From assembly GCF_014635325.1 (NCBI RefSeq), contig NZ_BMCT01000001.1, positions 587,743 through 651,742 on the forward strand: 64,000 nt of DNA, in the 5' to 3' direction. Under the pieces are notes generated by a model. The model ran no database searches. It was not told the origin of the DNA and saw only the letters and a list, made by a program, of their open reading frames with translations. Positions 10,078 to 18,982 of this stretch are shown piece after piece (position 1 is the first letter of the stretch; each line of letters begins with the position of its first letter). Origin of the DNA: Azorhizobium oxalatiphilum. Its GTDB lineage: Bacteria; Pseudomonadota; Alphaproteobacteria; Rhizobiales; Xanthobacteraceae. Made by a program: the position numbers and the translations under genes.

Positions 10078-11607
10078 TTACTTCCACTTCGCCTGGAAGA
10101 AGCGCGGCAGTTCGTCGGGCTGGGCCGAGAAGCTGAGCTCGTTCGTGAAGGCGTAATTGGTGGAATAGGAGAACAGCGGCACCACATAGGCGTTCTCGCC
10201 GACCAGCTTGAGCGCTTCCTCATAAGTCTTGAGGCGGGCGTCGGTCTCAACCGTGGTATCGGCGGTCTTCAGCAACTGCGTCAGCTTCGGATCGCGGGTG
10301 AGGTCGTCCTCATCGCCCTTGAACCAGGCGCCGGTGAAAGCGGACGCATCGGCCACCGAAAACGAGGCCCAGGTCTGGTAGAAGATCGGAACCTTGCCCG
10401 CGCGGGCCAGTTCGCGCAGGGCGGCGTACTTCATGTAATTGAGGTTCGCCTTGATGCCGATGGCCCGCAGATACCCGACCACGGCTTCCGCATATTCGCG
10501 CTCGCGATAGGCATAGAACTCGATGGCGAAGCCGTCGGGATAGCCAGCCTCGGCCAGCAGTTTCTTGGCCTTGGCGGGATCATAGTCATAGCGCGGCACG
10601 CCCTTGTCGGTGCAGCCGAACTGGTCGATGAAGCAGGCCGAATTCATCAGGCGCGCACCGCCCCGCACCAGATTGTCCACCATGGCCTTGCGGTCGATGG
10701 CATGGGCGATGGCCTGCCGCACGCGCACGTCCTTCAGCGGCGCGGAACCGGGCGCGCGGCCCTGGGCATCGAGCTGGAGGAAGCCGACGCGCATGGTCTC
10801 GGCCGCGAGCACGGAGAGGTTGGGCACGCTCTCAAGCTGCTTGGCCTGATCCGCCGGCACGCGCCAGATCCAGTCCACGCCGCCGGTCATCAGCTCGGCC
10901 ACCTGCGTCTCCGGATCGGGGATGAGGCGGAATTCCAGCTTGCCCAGGGAGGGCGTGCCAAGCGGGCTACCCTTCCAGTAATTGGTGTTCTTCTCCATCT
11001 TGACGCCCTTGCCGGGCACCACGGAGGTCACTTTGTAGGGGCCGGAGCCGATGGGCGCCTTGGCGAAGCCATCGAGGCCCACCTTCTCGAAATAAGCCTT
11101 GGGATAGATCACCACCGGGCCGGACAGATATTCGATGGCCGCCGGGAAGGGGCCGACGAGGTGGATGCGCACCTTGTCGTCGCCGATCTTCTCGGCGCTC
11201 TTGATCCAGGCCACGTTCTGCTTGGTGACGACCTTGGACTCCGGCTTCACCGCCCAGTTCAGGGTGAACACCACGTCGTCGGCGGTGAGCGGATCACCAT
11301 TATGGAAGGTGACGCCCTTGCGGATGGTCAGATCCAGCGTTTGCGGATCGGTCCAGGTCCACTCCGTGGCGAGCTGGGGCTCGTATTTGCCCGTCTTCAG
11401 GTCGTGGAAGATCAGGTTGTCGAAGACGTGCCGGGCGATGATGACGCCCTCGCGCACATTGTTGTGGTAGGGGCCGACATTCTCCGGCTCCACGTCAGAA
11501 GCATAGGTCAGCGTGTCGTTTGCCTTGCCGGCAAACGCCGAAGCCGGGGCCGCCGCAAGGGCGAGGGCCGCCAGGACACGCGAGAGATGGGACTTGAAAT
11601 GCGCCAT
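10078..11607 (-). CDS. Peptide ABC transporter substrate-binding protein (SBP family 5)
   Basis: 509 residues from ATG 11607, chosen because it is preceded by AGAGAGA and begins a clear signal peptide (MAHFKSHLSRVLAALALAAA, cleavage near SAFAGK). The family-5 (SBP_bac_5) hallmarks are present: LATEWTWTDPQTLDLTIRKG, VTFHNGDPLTADDVVFTLN, GSGPYKV and VRQAIAHAIDR. Periplasmic receptor for peptides or related solutes. First gene of the transporter-peptidase operon, transcribed divergently from the LysR gene. The substrate is unknown; linkage to a CPG2-like and a dipeptidase-like M20 enzyme points to peptides or N-acyl/glutamyl amino acids. Confidence 0.9.
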   Translation of the reverse strand: MAHFKSHLSRVLAALALAAAPASAFAGKANDTLTYASDVEPENVGPYHNNVREGVIIARHVFDNLIFHDLKTGKYEPQLATEWTWTDPQTLDLTIRKGVTFHNGDPLTADDVVFTLNWAVKPESKVVTKQNVAWIKSAEKIGDDKVRIHLVGPFPAAIEYLSGPVVIYPKAYFEKVGLDGFAKAPIGSGPYKVTSVVPGKGVKMEKNTNYWKGSPLGTPSLGKLEFRLIPDPETQVAELMTGGVDWIWRVPADQAKQLESVPNLSVLAAETMRVGFLQLDAQGRAPGSAPLKDVRVRQAIAHAIDRKAMVDNLVRGGARLMNSACFIDQFGCTDKGVPRYDYDPAKAKKLLAEAGYPDGFAIEFYAYREREYAEAVVGYLRAIGIKANLNYMKYAALRELARAGKVPIFYQTWASFSVADASAFTGAWFKGDEDDLTRDPKLTQLLKTADTTVETDARLKTYEEALKLVGENAYVVPLFSYSTNYAFTNELSFSAQPDELPRFFQAKWK

Positions 11608-11692
11608 GGTCTCTCTCTGGAAAAGGTTTTGTTTCTGATGAGGGTCATTAGCGCCCAACATCTAGGCAAGTCAGATTATTGAGCTTCTCGGA

Positions 11693-11718
11693 TATCGCAA
11701 TTAGAATATTTCGCGATA
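11693..11718. promoter_or_regulatory. Inverted repeat in the LysR / transporter divergent region (candidate LysR site)
   Basis: The 152-base region between the divergent starts (11607 and 11760) is AT-rich for this genome. It holds the inverted repeat TATCGC (11693-11698) and GCGATA (11713-11718) separated by 14 bases. LysR-type regulators normally bind imperfect dyads between their own gene and a divergent target, so this is the best candidate operator. Motif identity is inference only. Confidence 0.4.
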
Positions 11719-11759
11719 ATCGTTGCCGGATCGGCAAAGAATGAGGGGGAGGTTGCGGG

Positions 11760-12707
11760 GTGCAGGACGCGGCACTGCGGTACTTTCTGGAAGTGGTGCG
11801 CCTCGGCTCCATCTCCGAGGCGTCAGCCCGCCTGAATGTTGCTGCGTCCGCGATCAGCCGGCAAATCTCAAAACTGGAAGCCCAACTCGGCTCGCCTCTG
11901 TTCGAGCGCCGGGCACGGGGCATGGTTCCGAGCCCCGCCGGCGATCTGTTGGCCCAGCATGCGCGGCGCATGCAACTGGGCGAAGAACAGGTGATCACGG
12001 AGATCCGACGCTTGCGCGGGCTTGAGCGCGGTGTCATCCGCCTCGGCTGCACCGAGGGCTTTGCCGTCGATCTCATGCCGGAGGTCATCGGCACCTTCCG
12101 CGAGCGGCATCCGGGCATCCTGTTCGACATGCGCGTCGCTGCGCCGCAGGCCGTCACCCGGCTGGTGCGGGAAGGGGAAGTGGACCTCGGCGTGACGTTC
12201 GGCTTCGTGCCGGACCCGAGCGTCCGCATCGAGCTGGTGGGCAATGCGCCGCTCATGGCGCTGATGGCCAGCGACCATCCTTTGGCGGGGCAGGATCACG
12301 TGACCCTTCGGGACATCGCGGCCCATGCCGTCGCCCTGCCGGCGCCGGACACGACGGCGCGCCAATTGTTCGATCTCGCCTGCGGTGCGGAGGGCGTCGC
12401 GGTGGAACCGGTGCTGAGCACCAACTACATGTCCGCTTTGTGGCGCTTCGCCGAGATCGGTGGCGGCATCACCGTGACTGGGCGGATCACCGTGCTGTCG
12501 CGCATCTGGCGGTTCCAGATCGTGGCGCTGCCCGTGCGTTCGCCCACGGTGGAGAAGCGGCGCTACGAGGTCCAGTCCATGATCGGCCGCTCACTGCCCG
12601 ATGCGGCCCGCGTCTTTCTGGACCATCTGAAGCTCTGCCTCAGCCGCATGGAGCATGGCGAGGCCATGCCCGCCGGCGAACTGTCGTGGGCGCGCTCGGA
12701 CATCTAA
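11760..12707 (+). CDS. LysR family transcriptional regulator (divergent from peptide uptake operon)
   Basis: 315 residues. N-terminal winged HTH: ALRYFLEVVRLGSISEASAR, LNVAASAISRQISKLE, LGSPLFERRARGM. The C-terminal LysR substrate-binding fold begins near GVIRLG (about residue 95). Start is GTG 11760 behind a purine-rich GAGGGGGAGG; no in-frame ATG fits the HTH better. By position it probably controls the divergent transporter and M20 peptidase genes in response to a peptide or amino-acid-like effector. It ends 7 bases before the convergent amidotransferase gene. Confidence 0.92.
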   Translation: MQDAALRYFLEVVRLGSISEASARLNVAASAISRQISKLEAQLGSPLFERRARGMVPSPAGDLLAQHARRMQLGEEQVITEIRRLRGLERGVIRLGCTEGFAVDLMPEVIGTFRERHPGILFDMRVAAPQAVTRLVREGEVDLGVTFGFVPDPSVRIELVGNAPLMALMASDHPLAGQDHVTLRDIAAHAVALPAPDTTARQLFDLACGAEGVAVEPVLSTNYMSALWRFAEIGGGITVTGRITVLSRIWRFQIVALPVRSPTVEKRRYEVQSMIGRSLPDAARVFLDHLKLCLSRMEHGEAMPAGELSWARSDI

Positions 12708-12714
12708 TCGAAGT

Positions 12715-13491
12715 TCAGGACAGCAGCGGTGCCAATTGCACGCCTTGCCCGGCCCGGGCGATGAGCGCGGCGTTGGACGGCACCTCGATCCATGTGGCGC
12801 GATCATCATCCAGCGGCTCCGACACCACCACCACGCCCGAGGGAGAGGCGCGATAATACAGGGTGTTGGCGGTGGCATTCACGCCATAGCGGAAGGCATA
12901 GAGATCCTGTCCATCCGACAATGCGGCAGTGAAAAGCAAAGGCTCTTCGCCGGCCATTTCGGTGAGCCGGGCGAGCAGCTTTCGTGTGGCCTCCACCGGA
13001 TCGGTCGCCGCTCTCTCGTCCGCGAGCCCTTGTGCGAGCAGCACCAGGAACATGGCTTCGGAATCCGTGGTGCCGCCACGCGCATTGTAGATGTCGTCGG
13101 GGATCATGGTCTCCACTGCGCGCCGCATGCGGGGCCAGTTGGCAAGGTAGCCATTGTGCATGAACAGCCAGCGCCCGAAGGTGAAGGGGTGGCAATTGGT
13201 GCGTGTCACCGGCGTGCCGGTGGCCGCGCGCACATGAGCGAAGAACAGATGCGAGCTGAGATGTCGGCACAGGCTCTTCAGATTGCCGTCGGACCAGGCC
13301 GGGCGCACCTCGTGATAGGTGCCGGGCTCGGGATGGCCGGCGCCGTACCACCCCAGCCCAAAGCCGTCGCCATTGAGCCCCACAGTGGATTCCAGCGCCC
13401 GCAGGCTCTGCACCACCAGCGAGTGGGAGGGTTGGGTGACATAATGCTCAAGAGTGATTGCGCTTCCGGAATAGGCAATCCAGCGGCACAT
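12715..13491 (-). CDS. Class II glutamine amidotransferase domain protein (YafJ-like)
   Basis: 258 residues beginning MCRW, so Cys2 becomes the N-terminal nucleophile (Ntn) after Met removal. Other glutaminase landmarks are NGDGFGLGWYG, FFAHVRAATG, NCHPF and FMHNGYLANW, which hold the residues that bind glutamine and form the oxyanion hole. There is no attached synthetase domain, as in YafJ/EgtC-type stand-alone proteins. EgtC (gamma-glutamyl removal in ergothioneine synthesis) is a relative, but no egt genes are nearby. It follows the NAGGN-type amidotransferase gene by 46 bases on the same strand and probably shares its transcript. Confidence 0.85.
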   Translation of the reverse strand: MCRWIAYSGSAITLEHYVTQPSHSLVVQSLRALESTVGLNGDGFGLGWYGAGHPEPGTYHEVRPAWSDGNLKSLCRHLSSHLFFAHVRAATGTPVTRTNCHPFTFGRWLFMHNGYLANWPRMRRAVETMIPDDIYNARGGTTDSEAMFLVLLAQGLADERAATDPVEATRKLLARLTEMAGEEPLLFTAALSDGQDLYAFRYGVNATANTLYYRASPSGVVVVSEPLDDDRATWIEVPSNAALIARAGQGVQLAPLLS

Positions 13492-13537
13492 TTTCTCACC
13501 TCCTGAGACTTATGATCCGAACCTTCTCGTCCACGCT

Positions 13538-15307
13538 CTATATGCCCTGCGCCTGCAGCCACGTCTCCAGCGCACAGACCTGCCAGAGCTTGGAATGGCC
13601 CTTGGGCGTCAAATTGCCTTCGGGGTCCGCCAGCAGGCGATCCACATAGTCGCGCTGGAACAGGCCGCGCTGGCGGGCAGCATCCTGGTTCAGCACGTCG
13701 CGGGCAAAATCGAGATAGGGGCCGCGGATGTATTTCAGCGCAGGAACCGGGAAATAGCCCTTGGGCCGGTCGATCACCTCATGGGGCACGATGCGGCGGG
13801 CGGCTTCCTTCAGCACATATTTGCCGCCGTCGCGCACCTTGAGCGCAGCCGGCACGCGGGCGGCCAATTCCACCAGTTCGTGGTCGAGGAATGGCACGCG
13901 GGTTTCCAGCCCGAAGGCCATGGTCATGTTGTCGACGCGCTTTACGGGATCGTCCACCAGCATGATGTCGGTGTCGATCTGCAAGGTCTTGTCGATGGCG
14001 GATGCCGTGCCGTGATCGTCAAAGACGCGTTCCACGAATTGCCGGCTGTAATCCTCTCCCAGATACTCGGGAGCGAGCACTTCGGTCATTTCGTCATGAT
14101 CGCGGTCGAAATAGACCCGCGCATAGTCCGCCACGGGGTCGTTCGAGACCATCATCTTTTCATACCAGTGATAGCCGCCGAAGGTCTCGTCCGCGCCCTG
14201 GCCGCTCTGCACCACCTTCACGCTTTTCGAAACCTCCTGCGAGAGCAGATAGAATCCTACGGAGTCGTGGCTCATCATCGGCTCGGACATAGCGGCGATG
14301 GCGTCCGGCAGGGCATCCAGTGTGCGCGTGGCATCGACCACGATCTTCTGGTGATCCGTGCCGAAATGCCGGGCCACGAGATCTGAATAGGCGAATTCAT
14401 TGCCCTCGATGCCATTCACGGTCTCGAAGCCGACGGAGAAGGTCTTCAGATCCTTGTGCCCGCTTTCGGCCAGCAAGGCGACGATGACCGAGCTGTCGAG
14501 ACCGCCCGAGAGCAGCACGCCAATGGGCACGTCGGACACGCGGCGGCGATCGACCGCCGTCTTCAGCGCATCATGTACGGCATCCTGCCAGTCCTCCATG
14601 GACATGGCCCGGTCTTCCGGCCGAGGTCCCATCTCCACGGACCAGAAACGTCGTTCGCTACGGCGGCCGTCTGGCTCCACGGTGAGAAGGGTCGCGGGCG
14701 GCAGTTTGCGCACGCCCTTCAGCAGCGTCAGCGGGGCCGGCACAACGGCGTGGAAGCTCATGTAGTGGTGCAGCGCCACCGGATCGATGCTGGTGTCGAT
14801 GCCGCCGGGCGCGATGAGGGCGGGCAGGCTGGAGGCAAAGCGCAACGTGCCGCCCACGTCCGCCAGATAGAGCGGCTTGATGCCCAGCCGGTCGCGCGCC
14901 AGCACCACGCGGCCGCTCACCATCTCCACGATGGCGAATGCGAACATGCCGTGGAAGCGGGTCACGCAGTCCGGCCCCCAGGCGTGATAGGCCTTGAGGA
15001 TCACTTCCGTGTCGCCCTGCGAGAAGAAGCGATAGCCCTTGGCTTCCAGCTCCCGCCTCAGCTCGCGGAAATTATAGATGCAGCCGTTGAAGGCGATGGC
15101 GAGCCCGAGGTGGCTGTCCACCATGGGCTGGTGGGATGTGGCTTCCAGATCGAGGATGCGCAGCCTTCGATGGCCGAGCGCCACATGCTCGCGCGCATAC
15201 ACGCCGCCGCCATCGGGGCCCCGGCTGTGCAGGCGTTGCGCCATGATGTCCATGTTCGTCGCCCCGACCGGGCTGTCATGGTTGATCTCTCCGCAAATGC
15301 CGCACAT
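13538..15307 (-). CDS. AsnB-type amidotransferase, closely resembling N-acetylglutaminylglutamine amidotransferase
   Basis: 589 residues from ATG 15307, chosen so that Cys2 (MCGICGE) is the N-terminal nucleophile; an upstream in-frame ATG at 15370 would bury it. The N-terminal class II glutaminase includes RGPDGGG and NGCIYNF, then the asparagine-synthetase domain with PP-loop SGGLDSS (267-273). Segments such as VDDPVKRVDNMTMAFG and RPKGYFPVPALKYIRGPYLD match what I recall of the NAGGN amidotransferase subfamily (TIGR03104 type) rather than ordinary AsnB. That enzyme amidates N-acetylglutaminylglutamate to the osmoprotectant NAGGN. Its usual partner, a GNAT/ATP-grasp ligase, is not in this window. 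A plain asparagine synthetase remains possible. Confidence 0.85.
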   Translation of the reverse strand: MCGICGEINHDSPVGATNMDIMAQRLHSRGPDGGGVYAREHVALGHRRLRILDLEATSHQPMVDSHLGLAIAFNGCIYNFRELRRELEAKGYRFFSQGDTEVILKAYHAWGPDCVTRFHGMFAFAIVEMVSGRVVLARDRLGIKPLYLADVGGTLRFASSLPALIAPGGIDTSIDPVALHHYMSFHAVVPAPLTLLKGVRKLPPATLLTVEPDGRRSERRFWSVEMGPRPEDRAMSMEDWQDAVHDALKTAVDRRRVSDVPIGVLLSGGLDSSVIVALLAESGHKDLKTFSVGFETVNGIEGNEFAYSDLVARHFGTDHQKIVVDATRTLDALPDAIAAMSEPMMSHDSVGFYLLSQEVSKSVKVVQSGQGADETFGGYHWYEKMMVSNDPVADYARVYFDRDHDEMTEVLAPEYLGEDYSRQFVERVFDDHGTASAIDKTLQIDTDIMLVDDPVKRVDNMTMAFGLETRVPFLDHELVELAARVPAALKVRDGGKYVLKEAARRIVPHEVIDRPKGYFPVPALKYIRGPYLDFARDVLNQDAARQRGLFQRDYVDRLLADPEGNLTPKGHSKLWQVCALETWLQAQGI

Positions 15308-15428
15308 GCGCTCGCTCTCTCCGGCTGTTGGTCTCCTGGGGGCGTGAATGGGAAACTCGGCCTCGGGCATGAGGTTCCGACACGGCAGGCATGCATGCCG
15401 GGGTCGACGAAGCTTGGCCGAGGAGAAA

Positions 15429-16484
15429 TCAGCGCTGCCGGGCTGCCTTGGGCGACATGCCGAAGGCGCGCTTGAAGGCGGTGGCGAAGTTGGCGGAAGA
15501 GGTATAGCCGGCCAGATAGGCTGCCTGCGCCACGCTCAGACCCTGCGAGGCGAGCGCTTCGCGCGCCAGCTCCAGCTTGCGCTGCCGCACATGCTCGAAC
15601 ACGGTGACACCGAACACCGCCCGGAAGCGCCGCTGTAATGTGCTGACGCTCATGCCGACGTCACGCGCCAGTTCCTCCAGCGTCAGCTCGCGATCCATAT
15701 GCGCCTCGATGAAATCATAGACGCGCATCATGCGGCGGTGGTCGGCCGGCGAGGCGGAGGAGCGCGCCCGGCCGAAGCCGCTCAGGGCCTCCAGCGCGAT
15801 CTCCATGGCGCGGCTCTCCATATAGAGCGAGCGCAGCAGCGGGCCGTAATCGGGTGGCGCGAGAAGCTGCTCGGCGAGGCGCACGAGATGCGGCGACAGC
15901 TTCCAGCGGGCATTGGCGAGGTGATCACGGCTGAAAGCGAGCAATTCGCGGTGGGCCTCCAGTTCGGGCAGCCCTTCCTGTTGCAGCCAGACGCCGGGCA
16001 AGGAGATGTTCACCTTGCGGGCATGGGTGCCGCGCCGGCCGCGCCGTTCGAACTGGTCCGCTTCTGCCCAGGCGATGAAGCTGCCCTCGGCGCCGCCGCC
16101 GCTGGCGCCGGGCCCGAGCAGGAAGGGCCTGCCGCCCATGGAGACGTCGGCCATGCCCTCCAGAAACAGGCTGATGGTCAGCCCCTCACCATGCACAACG
16201 CGGGTGGTCAGGTCATGGATTTCATAGGTGTCCGACGTGTGCAGCGTGAGGCCCGAGCGCATGCGCGTCAGGTGATAGCTGCCCCGCAGCGCGGCACCGT
16301 CCGCTTCAAGGTCGGGGCGCAGCAAGGTGAAGTGGGAGCCGATGGCCTGCGACTGGGTGGCGAGATCCGCGCGGCGGACGCACGTGGACGGCAGCCGGGA
16401 TGCAGCCTGCCGGGCCATGCGGGTGGGGTTGGGCGTGCTGGACGCCTTCGGCGTGCCGGCCATATCCGTGTTCCGCGCGTTCAT
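15429..16484 (-). CDS. AraC family transcriptional regulator (PchR-like)
   Basis: 351 residues. The C-terminal AraC double HTH spans about residues 245-345: FIEAHMDRELTLEELARDV, MSVSTLQRRFRAVFGVTVFE, LAGYTSSANFATAFKRAFG. The N-terminal part resembles the ligand-binding region of PchR/YbtA-type regulators that sense ferric siderophores. It is divergent from the TonB-dependent siderophore receptor gene, the standard arrangement for a regulator activating its receptor when siderophore is present. ATG 16484 is taken as start; ATG 16463 is possible and neither has a strong ribosome-binding site. Confidence 0.88.
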   Translation of the reverse strand: MNARNTDMAGTPKASSTPNPTRMARQAASRLPSTCVRRADLATQSQAIGSHFTLLRPDLEADGAALRGSYHLTRMRSGLTLHTSDTYEIHDLTTRVVHGEGLTISLFLEGMADVSMGGRPFLLGPGASGGGAEGSFIAWAEADQFERRGRRGTHARKVNISLPGVWLQQEGLPELEAHRELLAFSRDHLANARWKLSPHLVRLAEQLLAPPDYGPLLRSLYMESRAMEIALEALSGFGRARSSASPADHRRMMRVYDFIEAHMDRELTLEELARDVGMSVSTLQRRFRAVFGVTVFEHVRQRKLELAREALASQGLSVAQAAYLAGYTSSANFATAFKRAFGMSPKAARQR

Positions 16485-16756
16485 GTCGAGGCATCAAGAC
16501 AGTTGGGGGAGGCGCGCTGTCAAGTTTCCCCGAATAATATTCAATTTGTTATTGTTCTAAAAGTCTGTCGAGATCAGCTGTTTCGTTGGCACGATTGGGA
16601 CTGAATAAAGCTGCACTCATTCCATAGTGGCCTCTGTGACGATCCGGCAAACGAAGAATCCTTTTTGACAAAGGTTCGCCTCTGGAGATGCCGCCTATGC
16701 CTCGCCTACAAACGGCGGGAGATCTCACGGGGATCTGGGCAGAAGGCGACGAGACG
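16485..16756. promoter_or_regulatory. Divergent promoter region between AraC regulator and siderophore receptor
   Basis: 272 bases without a gene. It contains a markedly AT-rich stretch (about 16530-16565, including AATAATATT) and, toward the receptor gene, a perfect -35-like TTGACA at 16665-16670. No good -10 hexamer is visible at 17 bases from it. I do not see a convincing Fur box. Both genes probably start transcription here. Confidence 0.4.
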
Positions 16757-18982
16757 ATGACGACATCCGGACACGTTCACCGCAAGGGTATGATGCGCGC
16801 GGCGCTGCTCGCGAGCTCCGCTCTTGCGACAGCCTGTCTCATGGATGCGTCCGTCCATCCGCTGCGTGCGCAAGAGAACACCGTGACCCTCGACACGGTG
16901 AACGTGCAGGGCGAAGCCGCGAATTGGGCCGTCCTTACGGAAGGTCGGGACAGCTATACGGCCGCCGTCACCACCACGGGGACGGGAGGCCCGACCGCAT
17001 GGAAGGAAATTCCGCAGTCGATCACTACCGTTACCAGCCAGCGCATTCAGGATCAGAACCTGTCGCAGCTGGATGACGCCATGCGCAAGACTACGGGCAT
17101 GGTGGTGCTGACCAACGATCAGGGCCGCTCCTCCATCGTTTCGCGCGGCTATGAGATCGACCAGATGCTGGTGAACGGCCTTTATGCGCCGCTCTCCAGC
17201 ATCTATGGCACCCAACCGGATCTGGCGATCTTTGACCGGGTGGACGTGCTGAAGGGGCCGGCGGGCCTGTTTTATGGCGGCGCGGCCATCGGCGGCGGAC
17301 CGGGCGGCGTGATCAACGGCGTGCTGAAGCCAGCCACCAGCAATTACACGCTCAACGGCGATCTCACCTACGGCTCCTGGGATTTCACCCGCGCGGAGGT
17401 GGACGCGGGCGGCAAGCTGAATGAGGCGGGCACGGTGCGTGCGCGCATCGTCGGTGCCTTCCAGAGCAAGGACGGCTTCCTGCCCAACAACGACAATCAG
17501 GTCTGGGTCGGCTACGGCACGCTGGCATTCGACATCACTGATAACACAACGCTGTCCCTCTATGCCTGGCATCAGGAGCGTGATGTCCAGCCCTTCAACG
17601 GCCTGCCGGGGATCAATCTCGGCGGCGGTGTCGGTCAGTTGCTCAACGTGTCCCGCAGCACCTATGTGGGCGCCACCTGGAACGACTTCCACAACGAGAG
17701 CACCGATTATCTGGCGGAACTGGTGCATCGGCTCGACAATGGCGGCGAGGCCAAGATCTCGGCGCGCTATTCCGACCGCTATGTGGACTATCGCTATGCC
17801 TTCGGAGCGAGTGCCATCTCCACGGCACCCGCCACCTATGGCAACTTCAGCATGCAGTACACGGCGGCGAAATACTGGGAGACCTCGCTCGCGGCGGATG
17901 CCCACATCTCCACGCCATTCGAGCTGTTCGGACAGAGCCATAACCTGACCGTCGGTGCCGACTACCGGCAGGTGGAGACCTCGCTCTTCGCCCCCACCAG
18001 CACGAGCCTGACCGGTACCTACAACATCAACAATTTCAACATCTACTCGGTGCCGAACCCGACCACGCTCTACAATCGCGATACCGAGACCGATCCTTCG
18101 CAATGGGGCCTTTACAGCCAACTGAAGATCAATCCGCTGGATCAACTCCACGTGCTGCTGGGCGGACGCCTGTCCTGGTATGACAACACGTCCACCGTCA
18201 CCACCGCCAACACCTCATCCGGCGCACGGACGGTGACGAATACGCCCATCGGGATCGATGGCAAGTTCACGCCCTATGCGGGCCTCGTGGTGGATCTCAC
18301 GCCCAACGTGTCCGCTTATGGCAGCTACACCGGCATCTTTGTGCCGCAGACAGAGCTGGACGCCAGCGGCAACACGCTCGACCCGCGCGAAGGCTATCAG
18401 TATGAGGTCGGCCTGAAGGGAACCTTCCTTGACGGAGCGCTCAATACGTCGGCGGCGCTGTTCCTGATCCATGACAACAATCGCGCACTGGCCACCAATG
18501 TCGCCAGCGTCTACGTGCCGGCCGGCGAGGTGGAAGTGCAGGGCGCCGAATTCGAGGTGTCGGGCAAGCTGGCGCCGGGCTGGGAGGTCTATGCGGGCTA
18601 CACCTACACGGACACCAAATATCTCACCGCTTCGGCCTCACAGGTGAATACCGCTTTCAGTACCTACACGCCGAAGGACAACCTCAATATCTGGACCAAG
18701 TATGAGTTCCAGAATCCGACGCTGCGCAATGCCTGGATTGCGGGCGGCGTGAAGGCGGTCTCCAGCTTCTATGTGACCAATGCGGGCGTAACCATGACGC
18801 AGGGTGCCTATCAGGTCTGGGACGCGCAGCTGGGTTACAAGTTCAACGATCACCTGAAGGCCTCGTTCACCGTGACCAATCTGTTCGACGAGGTCTATTA
18901 TTCCCGCGTGGGTTCGACGGCCCTGTTCAATTTCTACGGGGAACCGCGGGCCTTCTGGCTGAAGGTGAGCGGCACCTATTGA
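16757..18982 (+). CDS. TonB-dependent siderophore receptor
   Basis: 741 residues from ATG 16757, which begins a signal peptide (Ala/Leu core, cleavage near PLRAQEN); in-frame starts at 16688 and 16697 would add a charged leader. A TonB-box-like stretch TLDTVNVQG lies just after cleavage. The plug domain follows (KEIPQSITTVTSQRI, VLKGPAGLFYGG), then a 22-strand barrel ending in FWLKVSGTY with the C-terminal aromatic needed for BAM assembly. It resembles the TIGR01783 siderophore-receptor class and transports a ferric siderophore across the outer membrane using TonB-ExbBD. The downstream esterase suggests a catecholate ester siderophore, probably one made by other bacteria because no synthesis genes are here. 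Confidence 0.92.
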   Translation: MTTSGHVHRKGMMRAALLASSALATACLMDASVHPLRAQENTVTLDTVNVQGEAANWAVLTEGRDSYTAAVTTTGTGGPTAWKEIPQSITTVTSQRIQDQNLSQLDDAMRKTTGMVVLTNDQGRSSIVSRGYEIDQMLVNGLYAPLSSIYGTQPDLAIFDRVDVLKGPAGLFYGGAAIGGGPGGVINGVLKPATSNYTLNGDLTYGSWDFTRAEVDAGGKLNEAGTVRARIVGAFQSKDGFLPNNDNQVWVGYGTLAFDITDNTTLSLYAWHQERDVQPFNGLPGINLGGGVGQLLNVSRSTYVGATWNDFHNESTDYLAELVHRLDNGGEAKISARYSDRYVDYRYAFGASAISTAPATYGNFSMQYTAAKYWETSLAADAHISTPFELFGQSHNLTVGADYRQVETSLFAPTSTSLTGTYNINNFNIYSVPNPTTLYNRDTETDPSQWGLYSQLKINPLDQLHVLLGGRLSWYDNTSTVTTANTSSGARTVTNTPIGIDGKFTPYAGLVVDLTPNVSAYGSYTGIFVPQTELDASGNTLDPREGYQYEVGLKGTFLDGALNTSAALFLIHDNNRALATNVASVYVPAGEVEVQGAEFEVSGKLAPGWEVYAGYTYTDTKYLTASASQVNTAFSTYTPKDNLNIWTKYEFQNPTLRNAWIAGGVKAVSSFYVTNAGVTMTQGAYQVWDAQLGYKFNDHLKASFTVTNLFDEVYYSRVGSTALFNFYGEPRAFWLKVSGTY

